DNA from: Nevskiales bacterium
GTDB taxonomy: Bacteria > Pseudomonadota > Gammaproteobacteria > Nevskiales > Nevskiaceae
NCBI GenBank assembly: GCA_028698335.1
Contig: JAQVDP010000011.1
Span: forward strand, 78,056-142,055
Direction: 5' to 3'
DNA: 64,000 nucleotides
Within the stretch, counting starts at the first letter, position 1. Each line of letters opens with the position of its first letter. Position numbers and translations under genes: made by a program. Below are positions 51,745 to 60,779 of the stretch, piece by piece. Below the pieces are notes generated by a model. The model made no database searches and was not told where the DNA came from. It was given only the letters and a program-made list of their open reading frames with translations.

Positions 51745-54015
51745 ATGCGCCAAAGCCTGCGGCTTGTAAGCGGGATCCTGATGTTCGCGTTGACCACTGC
51801 CACGTCATGGGTTGCCGAAGCGCAGTCGCCCGTGGTGACGGCGCCTGTGGCCGAGACGGCGCCGCCCGACGGTCCCCCGATCGAGCACCGGACGCTCGGA
51901 TTCCAGGAGATGGGCTGGTACGGGCCGGTGCAGCTCAGGGGCGTCGAAGGCGTCATGCACCTGCCTTTCGGCGTTCGCCTCGACGAGGTCGTCACCCGCG
52001 CCAAGCTGCATCTCCGATATACCTATTCTCCGGCCCTGGTGCCGGAGTTGTCGCATCTGCGGGTCCTGCTGAACAACCAGGTCGTCGCGGCGCTGCCGAT
52101 GTCCAAGGATGAGGCCGGCACCGAGGTCGAGCGCGAACTCGACATCGATCCGCGCCTGTTTTCCGACTACAACAATCTGCGATTCGACCTGATCGGCCAC
52201 TACACCTGGGAGTGCGAAGACCCGGCTCATACCAGCCTGTGGGCGTCGATCAGCGACCAGAGCGCCCTGGAGCTGGATGTCCGTCCCCTGAAGCTGGGTG
52301 ACGAGCTGGCGCTGCTCCCGGCACCGTTTTTCGACGTGCGTGACAATCGTCGCCTCGATCTGCCGGTCGTCCTGCCGTCCGGGGCATCCCGTGAGCTGCT
52401 GCGCAGCGCCGGCGTCGTCGCGTCGTGGTTCGGTGCGATGGCGTCCTACCGCAGCGCCCGGTTCCCGGTGAGCATCGACCAGCTGCCGGAGCGCAATGCG
52501 GTGGTGTTCGTCTCAGGTGACAAGCGCCCATCGGGCCTGGACGAGACGCATCTGCCGCCGGTGTCCGCTCCGACCATTTCGGTGGTGTCGCATCCGGACG
52601 ATCCGCGGATCAAGCTGCTGGTGATCCAGGGGCAGGACGATGCCCAGCTCAAGCTCGCCGCCGACGCGCTGGTACTGGGGCAGTACGTGCTGTCCGGCAA
52701 CACCGCATCGGTGGAGACGGTGGACTATGGCAAGCGGCGCGGCATGTACGACACGCCCACCTGGGTGCGGACCGATCGGCCGGTCAAGATCGGTGAGCTG
52801 GTCGACAACCCTCAGCAGTTGCAGGCCAGCGGCTACGTTTCGGCGCCGATTCGGATCAATCTTCAGGTGCCACCGGATTTGCTGACCTGGAATCGCGAAG
52901 GCGTGGAGATGGATCTGAAGTATCGCTACACGCCGCCGGTCGAGCGTGACAATTCGATGCTGATGATCAGTATCAACGACGAGTTGCTGAAGGCCTATCA
53001 CCTGCACCCGGCCGAGGGTGACAGCCGGGTCGACAAGTTGCTGGTGCCATTGCTCGAGGACGGGCTTGCGCATGATCGCAACGAGCTGATCATTCCGTCC
53101 CTGAAGATCGGTTCGCGCAACCAGTTGCAGTTCCAGTTCCTGATCGAATATCAGAAACGGGGATGGTGCAAGGACACGGCGTACGATCCGTCGCGTGGCG
53201 CGATCGATGCCGATTCCACACTGGATTTTTCCGGCTTCGGGCATTACACGGCGATGCCGAATCTCGCCCTTTTCGCCAACGCCGGATTTCCGTTCGCCAA
53301 GTATGGCGATCTGGCCGAGACCGCCCTGCTGATCTCGTCACAGCCGGCGCCGGCCGAAATCGAGACCCTGCTGTTCCTGCTCGGGCGCATGGGGCGGGTG
53401 ACCGGCGTGCCCGCAGTGCGGTATGCGCTGGTCGATCAGAGCCAGATCAAGTCGGTGGCGGATCGCGACATCCTCATCGTCAACGGATCGGGACAGGAGG
53501 CGTTGCTCGCGCAGTGGCAGCATGATCCGAAGCTGGTCTTCGATCAGGGGCAGCGGGAACTCAAGGTGCTCGATCCGATGACCGGTCTGCCGCTGGATCC
53601 GCTGCGCCTGCAGGCCGAACCGCCCGATCCGGACGGAAAGGTGCGCTTGAATGCGAACGGGGCGCTGGCGGCGATGGTCGGGTTCGAGTCGCCCCTGCAG
53701 GCCAAGCGCACCGTCATCGCGCTGATGTCCAATGCGCCGGGCGGCGAGGCGATGCTGGCCGACGTGCTCGAAAGCGAGGGACGGGTCCGGCAGGTTCGCG
53801 GCGATACGACCATCGTGCGTGGCGGCAATATCGCGAGCTTCGAGTCCGAGCCGGTGTACTACGTCGGCGACCTCAACTGGTGGACCTGGCTGTTGTTCTA
53901 CATGTCGCAGGTGCCGCTGCTGGTGATCCTGATCGGCATCCTTGCAGGTGTGCTGTTCGCCCTTTGGGTCTACGGCGCCTTGCGCCGGTCGGCGGCGCGT
54001 CGCCTGCCACAATGA
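51745..54015 (+). CDS. bcsB: Cellulose synthase periplasmic subunit BcsB
   Basis: The protein has 756 residues. A signal peptide (MRQSLRLVSGILMFALTTAT, cleaved near VAEAQ) precedes two repeats, each a carbohydrate-binding jelly roll plus a flavodoxin-like domain (HLRVLLNNQVVAALPM and CEDPAHTSLWASIS; second repeat MLMISINDELLKAYHL). A single C-terminal transmembrane anchor follows (WWTWLLFYMSQVPLLVILIG) and packs against BcsA. It guides the glucan through the periplasm and is required for catalysis. The ATG at 51745 follows AAGGGG. The stop overlaps the bcsZ start (ATGA). Unusually, bcsA is not upstream but on the opposite strand 9 kb away. Confidence 0.94.
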   Translation: MRQSLRLVSGILMFALTTATSWVAEAQSPVVTAPVAETAPPDGPPIEHRTLGFQEMGWYGPVQLRGVEGVMHLPFGVRLDEVVTRAKLHLRYTYSPALVPELSHLRVLLNNQVVAALPMSKDEAGTEVERELDIDPRLFSDYNNLRFDLIGHYTWECEDPAHTSLWASISDQSALELDVRPLKLGDELALLPAPFFDVRDNRRLDLPVVLPSGASRELLRSAGVVASWFGAMASYRSARFPVSIDQLPERNAVVFVSGDKRPSGLDETHLPPVSAPTISVVSHPDDPRIKLLVIQGQDDAQLKLAADALVLGQYVLSGNTASVETVDYGKRRGMYDTPTWVRTDRPVKIGELVDNPQQLQASGYVSAPIRINLQVPPDLLTWNREGVEMDLKYRYTPPVERDNSMLMISINDELLKAYHLHPAEGDSRVDKLLVPLLEDGLAHDRNELIIPSLKIGSRNQLQFQFLIEYQKRGWCKDTAYDPSRGAIDADSTLDFSGFGHYTAMPNLALFANAGFPFAKYGDLAETALLISSQPAPAEIETLLFLLGRMGRVTGVPAVRYALVDQSQIKSVADRDILIVNGSGQEALLAQWQHDPKLVFDQGQRELKVLDPMTGLPLDPLRLQAEPPDPDGKVRLNANGALAAMVGFESPLQAKRTVIALMSNAPGGEAMLADVLESEGRVRQVRGDTTIVRGGNIASFESEPVYYVGDLNWWTWLLFYMSQVPLLVILIGILAGVLFALWVYGALRRSAARRLPQ

Positions 54016-55202
54016 CCGCGTCGCTGCCTGGTAGGGAGTCCAGGTACCCCTGCGGACGGGCGCTGCGTGTGTCGATCCTGGCGTCTGCCGTTGCCGTCTC
54101 GGCGGCAGTCGCGGTGGATGCCTGCGGCGGGACGCCCTCGGCGGGCTGCGACGCCGGCTGGCCGGACTGGCAGCGTTTCGTCGAGGCCTTCGTCAGCGAG
54201 GACGGCCGGGTGATCGACCGCTCCACCCCGGGTGCATGGACCGTCTCGGAAGGGCAGGCCTACGCCATGTTCTTCGCGCTGGTCGCCGATGACCGGCCCA
54301 CCTTCGCGCGCCTGCTGGCGTGGACACGGGACAATCTCGCCGACGGCGACCTGACCCGGCGTCTGCCCGCGTGGCAATGGGGGCGCAACGATGACGGCGT
54401 CTGGGGGGTGCTGGATGCAAACCCGGCGTCGGACGCCGATGTCTGGATTGCGTATGTGCTCGATCAGGCGGGGCGTCTGTGGCGCGAGCCCTACTACCGG
54501 ACGTTGTCGGCCGTCATCAGCCGCCACATCCTGGCGGAAGAGACCGCTGATCTGCCGGAGTTGGGGCGGACCCTGCTGCCGGCACCTTACGGTTTCGAGC
54601 CCGAGCCCGGCGTATGGCGCCTGAATCCGAGCTACCTGCCGCCGATGCTGTTCGAGGCCTTGGCGTCGGCGCAGCCCGAATTCGAGTGGCCCGCGGTGCT
54701 TGCGAGTTCGCAGCGCGTGCTCATCGGCGGCGCCGGCAACGGATTCGCCCCGGACTGGGTGCTGTACCGGACGCAAGGGGGCTTCGCCGATGATCCCGGC
54801 AGTGCGGCGATCGGCAGTTATGCGGCGATCCGGGTCTATCTGTGGATCGGCATGATGGACGCAGCGGCGTCCGGGCGCGCGGAGCTGCTGCGGCACTACC
54901 GCCCGATGCTGGATCTGATCGCGGCGCAGGGCTGGCCTCCGGAGACGATCGATACCGCCAGTGGCGAGGTCTCCGGTCGTGGTCCGTCCGGCTTTGCGGC
55001 GGCCTTGTTGCCGTTTGTCCGGGCGTCGGGCGATCGTGCGAGCGCCGAAGTGCTGGCCCGGCAGGTGAAGGCGCGGACTGCGGAAGACTTCGGCGGCTAC
55101 TACAACGCCGTGCTGACCCTGTTCGGGCTCGGTTACCTCGAGGGTCGCTATGCGTTTTCGGCAGACGGAGCATTGCGGCCGGCATGGGGACGCCCGTGCT
55201 GA
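54012..55202 (+). CDS. bcsZ: Periplasmic endoglucanase BcsZ (GH8)
   Basis: This glycoside hydrolase family 8 enzyme has 396 residues. An N-terminal hydrophobic segment directs export, and residues after about 36 begin the mature enzyme (GWPDWQRFVEAFVSEDGRVID). The proposed general acid Glu is in TVSEGQAYAMFFALVADD and the general base Asp in NPASDADVWIAYVLDQ; YYNAVLTLFGLG closes the (alpha/alpha)6 barrel. It trims or edits nascent cellulose and is needed for proper export. The start overlaps the bcsB stop, and the bcsC start lies inside its last codons, so the three genes are tightly coupled. Confidence 0.92.
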   Translation: MTASLPGRESRYPCGRALRVSILASAVAVSAAVAVDACGGTPSAGCDAGWPDWQRFVEAFVSEDGRVIDRSTPGAWTVSEGQAYAMFFALVADDRPTFARLLAWTRDNLADGDLTRRLPAWQWGRNDDGVWGVLDANPASDADVWIAYVLDQAGRLWREPYYRTLSAVISRHILAEETADLPELGRTLLPAPYGFEPEPGVWRLNPSYLPPMLFEALASAQPEFEWPAVLASSQRVLIGGAGNGFAPDWVLYRTQGGFADDPGSAAIGSYAAIRVYLWIGMMDAAASGRAELLRHYRPMLDLIAAQGWPPETIDTASGEVSGRGPSGFAAALLPFVRASGDRASAEVLARQVKARTAEDFGGYYNAVLTLFGLGYLEGRYAFSADGALRPAWGRPC

Positions 55203-58200
55203 GGCGCTGGATTCTGGTGTGGGCGCTGGCGTTCGGCGCGGTGGCGGCGCATGCGCAGTCGGCTCCCGATCCAAGCGCGGAGCTTCGGCGCAGCGCGCGC
55301 CTGTGGGAGGACAGTGGGCGCTACGATCTGGCGCGCCAGGCGTTGGAGAAGAATCGCCTGACCCACCCGAATGATCCTCAGGCTCTTCTGCAGATCGGCC
55401 TGCTCGATGTCCGCGCCGATCGCCTCAAGGCGGCGGCCGATGTGCTTGCGCAGATGGAGGCGCGCTTTGCCGGCAGCGAAGCGACCGGGCATCTGCAAAC
55501 GGCGTACCGGATGGCGACGACGGACCGTATCGCGATGGCATCGGTACGGCGGCTGATGGAGATCCGCGAGGGGGATCAGGCGCTGGCGATGTTGCGCGAG
55601 CTGTTTCCGGATGGCCCTCCCGGCTACGACCTCGGCCTGGAGTACTACCGCGCGGTGGCCTTGACCGACCGTGGCTGGGATCGGGCGCGCAAAGGCTTCG
55701 AGACGCTGGTGGCGCAGGATCCGGAGAATCCACGTCCCCGACTGGCGCTGGCGCAGCACCTGCTCGATCGACCGCAGAGCTACGCCAAGGGACTGAAGAT
55801 CTTGACCGCACTGGCTTCCGCGCAGGACGTCACCACGACGGCGGCGACCGAGGCGTTGCGGTCGGCCCTGCTGGAACGTTCGTTGGGACTGTTGCCGGTG
55901 TCGACGCTGCGCGATTACGTGGCCCGGCATCCGGATGACGAGGCGCTGAGCGCGCGTTTGGCGCAGCGCCAGCGCCTCGATCGCAACCGCCGGTTTCTGG
56001 CGGCGCCGGATCTGTCGGCGGTACCGGATCCGGCCATGCGCGATCGCATCAGTGCCCATCACCGAACGCTGGACCGGCTGCTGCGGGAACTCGATCCCGG
56101 TGAGGTGCCGGCGTCGGCGCAACGCCTGTTCAATGCGGTCGTCACCGGTGATGCGGCGCAGGCATGGGCGCTGGCGCAGAATCAGCGTCTGCCCCGCGAC
56201 CCGGATCTGCGACGGCACGTCCAGAATCTGCGCGAGTCCGCCTTGGGCATGCACTGGCAGTGGCGCGCCGTGTTGTACGAAGGAAAGTCCGCCTGGGCGC
56301 GGGCCGATGCCCTGCTGCAGGCGGCTGTCATCGGCTGGGATGGGCGGTTCTACGAACTCGATGATCCCTTGCAGCTGCTCGAACGCGAGGATTCCGCCGA
56401 AGCGGAGTCCGCATATCGTGAGGCATTGGTGATCGATGCGAGCAGCGCGACGCTGATGCGTGCACTGACGGCGCTGCTCAGCCGGCAGGGGCGTTACGAC
56501 GAAGCGCTCGCGGCAGCTGCAGGGTTTCAAGGCGACCGGAGTACCGCTGCGGCGATCGAGGCCGGCGTTCTGGGCGTGCGGGCCCAGTCCAGCCTTGACG
56601 CGGGCCGTACCGGCCCCGCGCTGGAAGATCTCGAGCGGGCGGTGCGACTGGCCCCGGATGATCCCTGGCTGCGCTACGACCTGGCGCGTCTGTACCGGCA
56701 GCTTGGACTCGCGGAGCGCGGTCGCAGGCTGATGGCCGAAGGTAGCGCTCGCGCGCCGGCCGATCCGGATGGGCGCTATGCGCAGGCGCTGTACTTGTCG
56801 CTGATCGAGGACCCGCAGGCGGCACTGGCGGCCCTGCAGGCCATTCCGGCGGAGCAGCGTTCGGATCGGGCGCTCGAGATGATCAAGGGTCTGCGCATTC
56901 CGGCCCTGCTCGATCGGGCCCAACGTCTGCTCGCCAGTGGGGAGGTCGAGCAGTCGGAACAAGTGCTGGCGCAGGCCGGGCGACAGGCCGGTGGTGATCC
57001 GGACGCGCTTGCGGCGGTTGCGCGGGCGTGGGCGCGCCGCGGGCAGGCCGAACGCGGCTACGCGCTGATGGAGTCCGCCGCGGCGGCGGACGGGCTGCCG
57101 TTTGGGCGCTCCGTTGCGATCAGGCTGGCCTTGGGACAGCTCTACGTCGAACAGGCGCAGAGCGAGCGCCTGGATGCATTGCTGGCGACGCTGCCGCCGC
57201 CGAACGCCCTGAGCGCCGCGCAGGCCGAAGCGGTGACGGAGCTGACACTGCAGGCCGACATTCTGGCGGTCGAGTCCCTGCAGGATGATGGCCGGGGTCG
57301 CCGCGGACTGGAGCGTGTGGAGCAGGCGCTGCGTCGTGCGCCGGACAATGTCCGCCTGCATCAACTGCGGGCCGAGTTGCTGCTCGCCTCCGGCCAGCCG
57401 GACGCAGCGGTGCGGGCGTATGCACCGCTGGTGGAGGCGCGGCCACAGGATGTCGACCTGCGCTTCGGCTATGTTCGCGCCCTGATGGACAACGGCCAGA
57501 CCGTTGCGGCCCGGCAACAGCTCGATCTGCTGGAGCGGCAGATTGATCCGGATGACCGCGGGCAGCGGCAGCTGCTGTTCTGGCGCCGGTACGGGATCGA
57601 CGACTACGACGGGGCGCAACGGGTGATCAATGCGCAGTTGCAGCGCTACCCCGACGATCCGGATGTGCTTGCTGCCGCTGCGGAGCTGGCACGTGCGCGC
57701 GGGCGGGGCGATGACGCTGTCGCGTACTACCGGCGCGCCGAGGCGCGCCTCCGCGATACCGATGACCAGGGTCAGCTTGCGCGGGCTGCCGCGTTGCGGG
57801 AGAGTTTCGAACGTTTCGGCGCGAATCACCGGGGCTGGTTTGCGGCAGGGGTCGACGTACTGCACAAGCCGGGGACGCCGGGCATTTCCAAGTTCGATGC
57901 GGTCGAAGTGCCGGTCGAGCTGCGGGTCGGGCTGAACCATCGTAGCCACTTGTTCGCCGTCGCCGATCGCGTCGATCTTTCGGCGGGACGATTGCCGGCC
58001 GACTATGACGCCGCTGGCGCATTCGGAACCGTATATGCGACCGGGCCGTCGGCGGTCAGCGCTTTCCCGAACGGGTATCGCATCGACGATCTCGGTGTCG
58101 CGTTGGGCGTCGGCTATCAGTCCGACACCATGCGCGTCGATATCGGAACCACGCCGTTGGGATTCGAGGTCGAGGATCTCGTTGGCGGGCTGGAGCTTTA

Positions 58201-58978
58201 CTACGACGTGGGGCCGGTCGACGTGACCGTGGACATCTCACGTCGGCCCGAGACCAGCAGTGTGTTGTCGTACGCCGGCATCGAGGATCCGGTGACTGGC
58301 GAGGTGTGGGGTGGTGTGCGTGCGACCGGGGTCGGCGTGCGTGCAGGCCGCTACGAGGCGGAGTACAGCCTGAGCGCCAGTGCAGAGCATCGCTGGTTGT
58401 CCGGACGCAATGTCATGGACAACCAGTACACCGGCTTGCGGTTGGCCGGAGATCACGAAGTGTGGGCGGGCGACAACTGGTCCCTGGACGCCGGTTTGAC
58501 GCTGGTGTACTGGCGCTACGAGGAGAACCTGCGGTACTACAGTTTTGGCCATGGTGGCTACTACAGCCCGCAGCGTCGCATCTCGGTGTCGTTGCCCCTG
58601 GATCTGCGTGGTCGCAACAACCGGATCAGCTATCTGCTCCGGGGTGCGATGACCTATGCGGCGAGTCGGGAACGGTCGATGCCGGTCTATCCGGAGCATG
58701 CCGATCTGCAGGCGGCCGCTGCGCTGCAGCTGACGCCTCCGGGCAACTTCGACAGCCCCTTCTACGACGGTGGACGCAGTGACGGCGTGGGTCTTTCAGG
58801 GCGCGCCGCCATCGAGTACGCGCTGAGTCGTCGCTGGTTTATCGGCGCACAGGCGGAGATCGATCGGTCCGATTATTACGAGCCGGAAGCGTACGGGCTC
58901 TATTTCCGGCGTGAATTCCGGCCGCAGCGCTATCCCGAGTTGCCGCCGCGGGCTCCCGAGCCGTATCCGGAGTACTGA
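55184..58978 (+). CDS. bcsC: Cellulose export protein BcsC (TPR plus outer-membrane barrel)
   Basis: The protein has 1264 residues. A signal peptide (RWILVWALAFGAVAAHAQS) precedes many TPR-like helix pairs in the periplasm (about 25-880), for example DPQALLQIGLLDVRADRL and HQLRAELLLASGQPDAAVRAY. A C-terminal beta-barrel domain of about 330 residues follows, with GVALGVGYQSDTMRVDIGTTP and HEVWAGDNWSLDAGLTLVYWRY typical of the BcsC family. It threads cellulose through the outer membrane. The protein does not stop at the last barrel strand (YFRREF) but adds a Pro-rich tail, PELPPRAPEPYPEY. A GTG at 55196 is an alternative start. Confidence 0.93.
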   Translation: MGTPVLRRWILVWALAFGAVAAHAQSAPDPSAELRRSARLWEDSGRYDLARQALEKNRLTHPNDPQALLQIGLLDVRADRLKAAADVLAQMEARFAGSEATGHLQTAYRMATTDRIAMASVRRLMEIREGDQALAMLRELFPDGPPGYDLGLEYYRAVALTDRGWDRARKGFETLVAQDPENPRPRLALAQHLLDRPQSYAKGLKILTALASAQDVTTTAATEALRSALLERSLGLLPVSTLRDYVARHPDDEALSARLAQRQRLDRNRRFLAAPDLSAVPDPAMRDRISAHHRTLDRLLRELDPGEVPASAQRLFNAVVTGDAAQAWALAQNQRLPRDPDLRRHVQNLRESALGMHWQWRAVLYEGKSAWARADALLQAAVIGWDGRFYELDDPLQLLEREDSAEAESAYREALVIDASSATLMRALTALLSRQGRYDEALAAAAGFQGDRSTAAAIEAGVLGVRAQSSLDAGRTGPALEDLERAVRLAPDDPWLRYDLARLYRQLGLAERGRRLMAEGSARAPADPDGRYAQALYLSLIEDPQAALAALQAIPAEQRSDRALEMIKGLRIPALLDRAQRLLASGEVEQSEQVLAQAGRQAGGDPDALAAVARAWARRGQAERGYALMESAAAADGLPFGRSVAIRLALGQLYVEQAQSERLDALLATLPPPNALSAAQAEAVTELTLQADILAVESLQDDGRGRRGLERVEQALRRAPDNVRLHQLRAELLLASGQPDAAVRAYAPLVEARPQDVDLRFGYVRALMDNGQTVAARQQLDLLERQIDPDDRGQRQLLFWRRYGIDDYDGAQRVINAQLQRYPDDPDVLAAAAELARARGRGDDAVAYYRRAEARLRDTDDQGQLARAAALRESFERFGANHRGWFAAGVDVLHKPGTPGISKFDAVEVPVELRVGLNHRSHLFAVADRVDLSAGRLPADYDAAGAFGTVYATGPSAVSAFPNGYRIDDLGVALGVGYQSDTMRVDIGTTPLGFEVEDLVGGLELYYDVGPVDVTVDISRRPETSSVLSYAGIEDPVTGEVWGGVRATGVGVRAGRYEAEYSLSASAEHRWLSGRNVMDNQYTGLRLAGDHEVWAGDNWSLDAGLTLVYWRYEENLRYYSFGHGGYYSPQRRISVSLPLDLRGRNNRISYLLRGAMTYAASRERSMPVYPEHADLQAAAALQLTPPGNFDSPFYDGGRSDGVGLSGRAAIEYALSRRWFIGAQAEIDRSDYYEPEAYGLYFRREFRPQRYPELPPRAPEPYPEY

Positions 58979-59179
58979 CGGGGCCTTGGCCCGTCCGGCG
59001 CAGTCGCGCGGATGGTGCATCCGTTCGGTAAGAATGCGGCGTTGCGTTGCCGCGGTGAAGGGCCAGACGGTCTGAGACGGCCCTTGCGGTTGCCGCGGAC
59101 GTCGCTGCCGACCGTGGCCCGCTTGATGTACGCGCACGGTGTTTCCAGAGCCCCCCGCGATCGATGATGGATTGCGACG
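58979..59179. other. Convergent gap between bcsC and bcsG
   Basis: AAGGGCC (59058-59064) can pair with GGCCCTT (59079-59085), with AGAC/GTCT pairing possible inside the loop. This hairpin in the middle of the gap is the best candidate for terminating both converging cellulose transcripts, although no T tract is present. Nothing else is evident. Confidence 0.4.
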
Positions 59180-60763
59180 CTAGCGCTGGGTGGTGTCGTA
59201 TTCGGACCAGCTGCCGTCGGGTGTCCGCATCATATACTTGGAGCCGGTTCGCATGATCACGGTATTCTCGTTCTCGGCCACCATTGCCGTTTGCGGCAGG
59301 TTTCGAACGTAATCCGCGAGCGGAGGCTGCGGCTGCTGGAACGGGTCGGTCGCAATCATTCTCGACAGCATTTCCGAAAGCGCCAAGTAACTCGTCGGAC
59401 CGTCGACGTTGACAGGCGCGGCAGCGTGCGCAATCTCGGGGCCGATCAGGGAAACGCCCGTTGGGACGAGACTGATCGCCGCCGTGGGGATTTCGCGCAA
59501 TCCGGAAATCTGCATGCGATCGCCTCGAATATTGGCCCCGTGTTCAGGAATCAGGACCAGTACGACCCGACGCCCGGAACTTTCCAGGAGCTGCGCGAAT
59601 CGTTCAAGTTCGTCCAGATAATTTTGCAGCCGCTGCTTGTAGTACTCGGCCGTCGATTTTGGACGGTCACCAATCGCGCGATTGCCATCATGGAGGCTTA
59701 CGCCGTTGTAGAACAACGCCATGCGTGGAACGGATTGCTGCTGGCGGAGCAGCCACCAGTGCGACAGTACGTCGTAGTCATCTCGAATCGGTGAACCGTC
59801 AAATGAGCGTTGTGTCGGGCGGGCGGAGGTGTCTTCAGTGAATCTCGCACTGGTTCCGATGTTGGCGATCACGTCTTCGGAAAAACCACCGAACATTCCG
59901 TTGTGATTCATCTCCCAGGCCGATTCGAAGCCAACCCGTTCCAACTGCCGCATGAGCAGGCATTCGGCGTTTGGGGGGGCATAGAGATCGGCATGCGATT
60001 GCTGTCCGCAGGTGCCGCGCAGCACGCGGATGGCCGCCGGGCCGCTGTAGCTCGCGGCCGAGTTGAAGTTGTCAAAGACGATATCGAATCGCTTCAGGAA
60101 CGGGTGACTGAGCAGGTTGGCAAAGTCGACGTCATCCCAGGCGAGCGAACAGGTATGCAGCAGGATGATGTCGAACGGGGTATCGCCCTGTCCGACTTCG
60201 CTGAAGTGCACGCGGCGATTGGCCTCGGCTTCGTAGAAGCGCTTGAGGGTGTTGTCGAGCGCCTCCGGTGTGGTCGGAACCGCATCCTTTGCGACGATGC
60301 CGGGAATTTCGGTCTGGTTCGAGTCAGAGACGGTGACCACGCGGGTGACCGAGCTCTGCACGAACGCGATGGTCGGTACCGACAGGATGCCCAGCAGCGC
60401 GAAGGTGGACATGCGCAGCTTGCGGTCCAGCAGAGCAAATATCAGGTACATCCCGAGCAGGATCAACAGGATCTGCCCGCTGACGAAGCGGCCGACCAGC
60501 TCCAGCAGGTAGGCGGCATCGAACTGCATCAGCAGCGGCAGCTTCGACAGGGCCTGTTCGGCGGGGGGCAGCCATGCGTCGTGATAAAGCAGCGCGATGC
60601 CGACCGGAACGGCGATGACCTGCCGGACGACCCTGAGCCAGCGCTGGCGCAGCGGGATCAGCAGCGCGATCGCGAAGATCAGATTCGGCAAGAAGTGAAA
60701 GTCGATGTACTTGGCGAAGTACAGGAACAGCTTGCCGAAGAAATAGAAGCTCCAGATTCCCAT
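59180..60763 (-). CDS. bcsG: Cellulose phosphoethanolamine transferase BcsG
   Basis: The protein has 527 residues. Four or five N-terminal helices (starting MGIWSFYFFGKLFLYFAKYI) anchor a periplasmic alkaline-phosphatase-like catalytic domain. LLHTCSLAWDDVDFANLL, the nucleophile region DNFNSAASYSGPAAIRVLRGTCGQ and VLVLIPEHGANIRGDRMQ contain the Ser and metal ligands expected for BcsG. It adds phosphoethanolamine from phospholipid to glucose units of cellulose. It begins 16 bases after bcsA. Its bases appear less GC-rich than those of neighbouring genes, by eye. BcsE and BcsF, its usual partners, are not seen in this window. Confidence 0.93.
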   Translation of the reverse strand: MGIWSFYFFGKLFLYFAKYIDFHFLPNLIFAIALLIPLRQRWLRVVRQVIAVPVGIALLYHDAWLPPAEQALSKLPLLMQFDAAYLLELVGRFVSGQILLILLGMYLIFALLDRKLRMSTFALLGILSVPTIAFVQSSVTRVVTVSDSNQTEIPGIVAKDAVPTTPEALDNTLKRFYEAEANRRVHFSEVGQGDTPFDIILLHTCSLAWDDVDFANLLSHPFLKRFDIVFDNFNSAASYSGPAAIRVLRGTCGQQSHADLYAPPNAECLLMRQLERVGFESAWEMNHNGMFGGFSEDVIANIGTSARFTEDTSARPTQRSFDGSPIRDDYDVLSHWWLLRQQQSVPRMALFYNGVSLHDGNRAIGDRPKSTAEYYKQRLQNYLDELERFAQLLESSGRRVVLVLIPEHGANIRGDRMQISGLREIPTAAISLVPTGVSLIGPEIAHAAAPVNVDGPTSYLALSEMLSRMIATDPFQQPQPPLADYVRNLPQTAMVAENENTVIMRTGSKYMMRTPDGSWSEYDTTQR

Positions 60764-60779
60764 ATCGCGTCTTCTTAGG

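Noticed and set aside
55148..57949. A 933-codon open frame on the minus strand
   Set aside because: It is antisense to bcsC, whose TPR and barrel segments are convincing; the antisense translation is rich in Arg and Gln with no fold signature.
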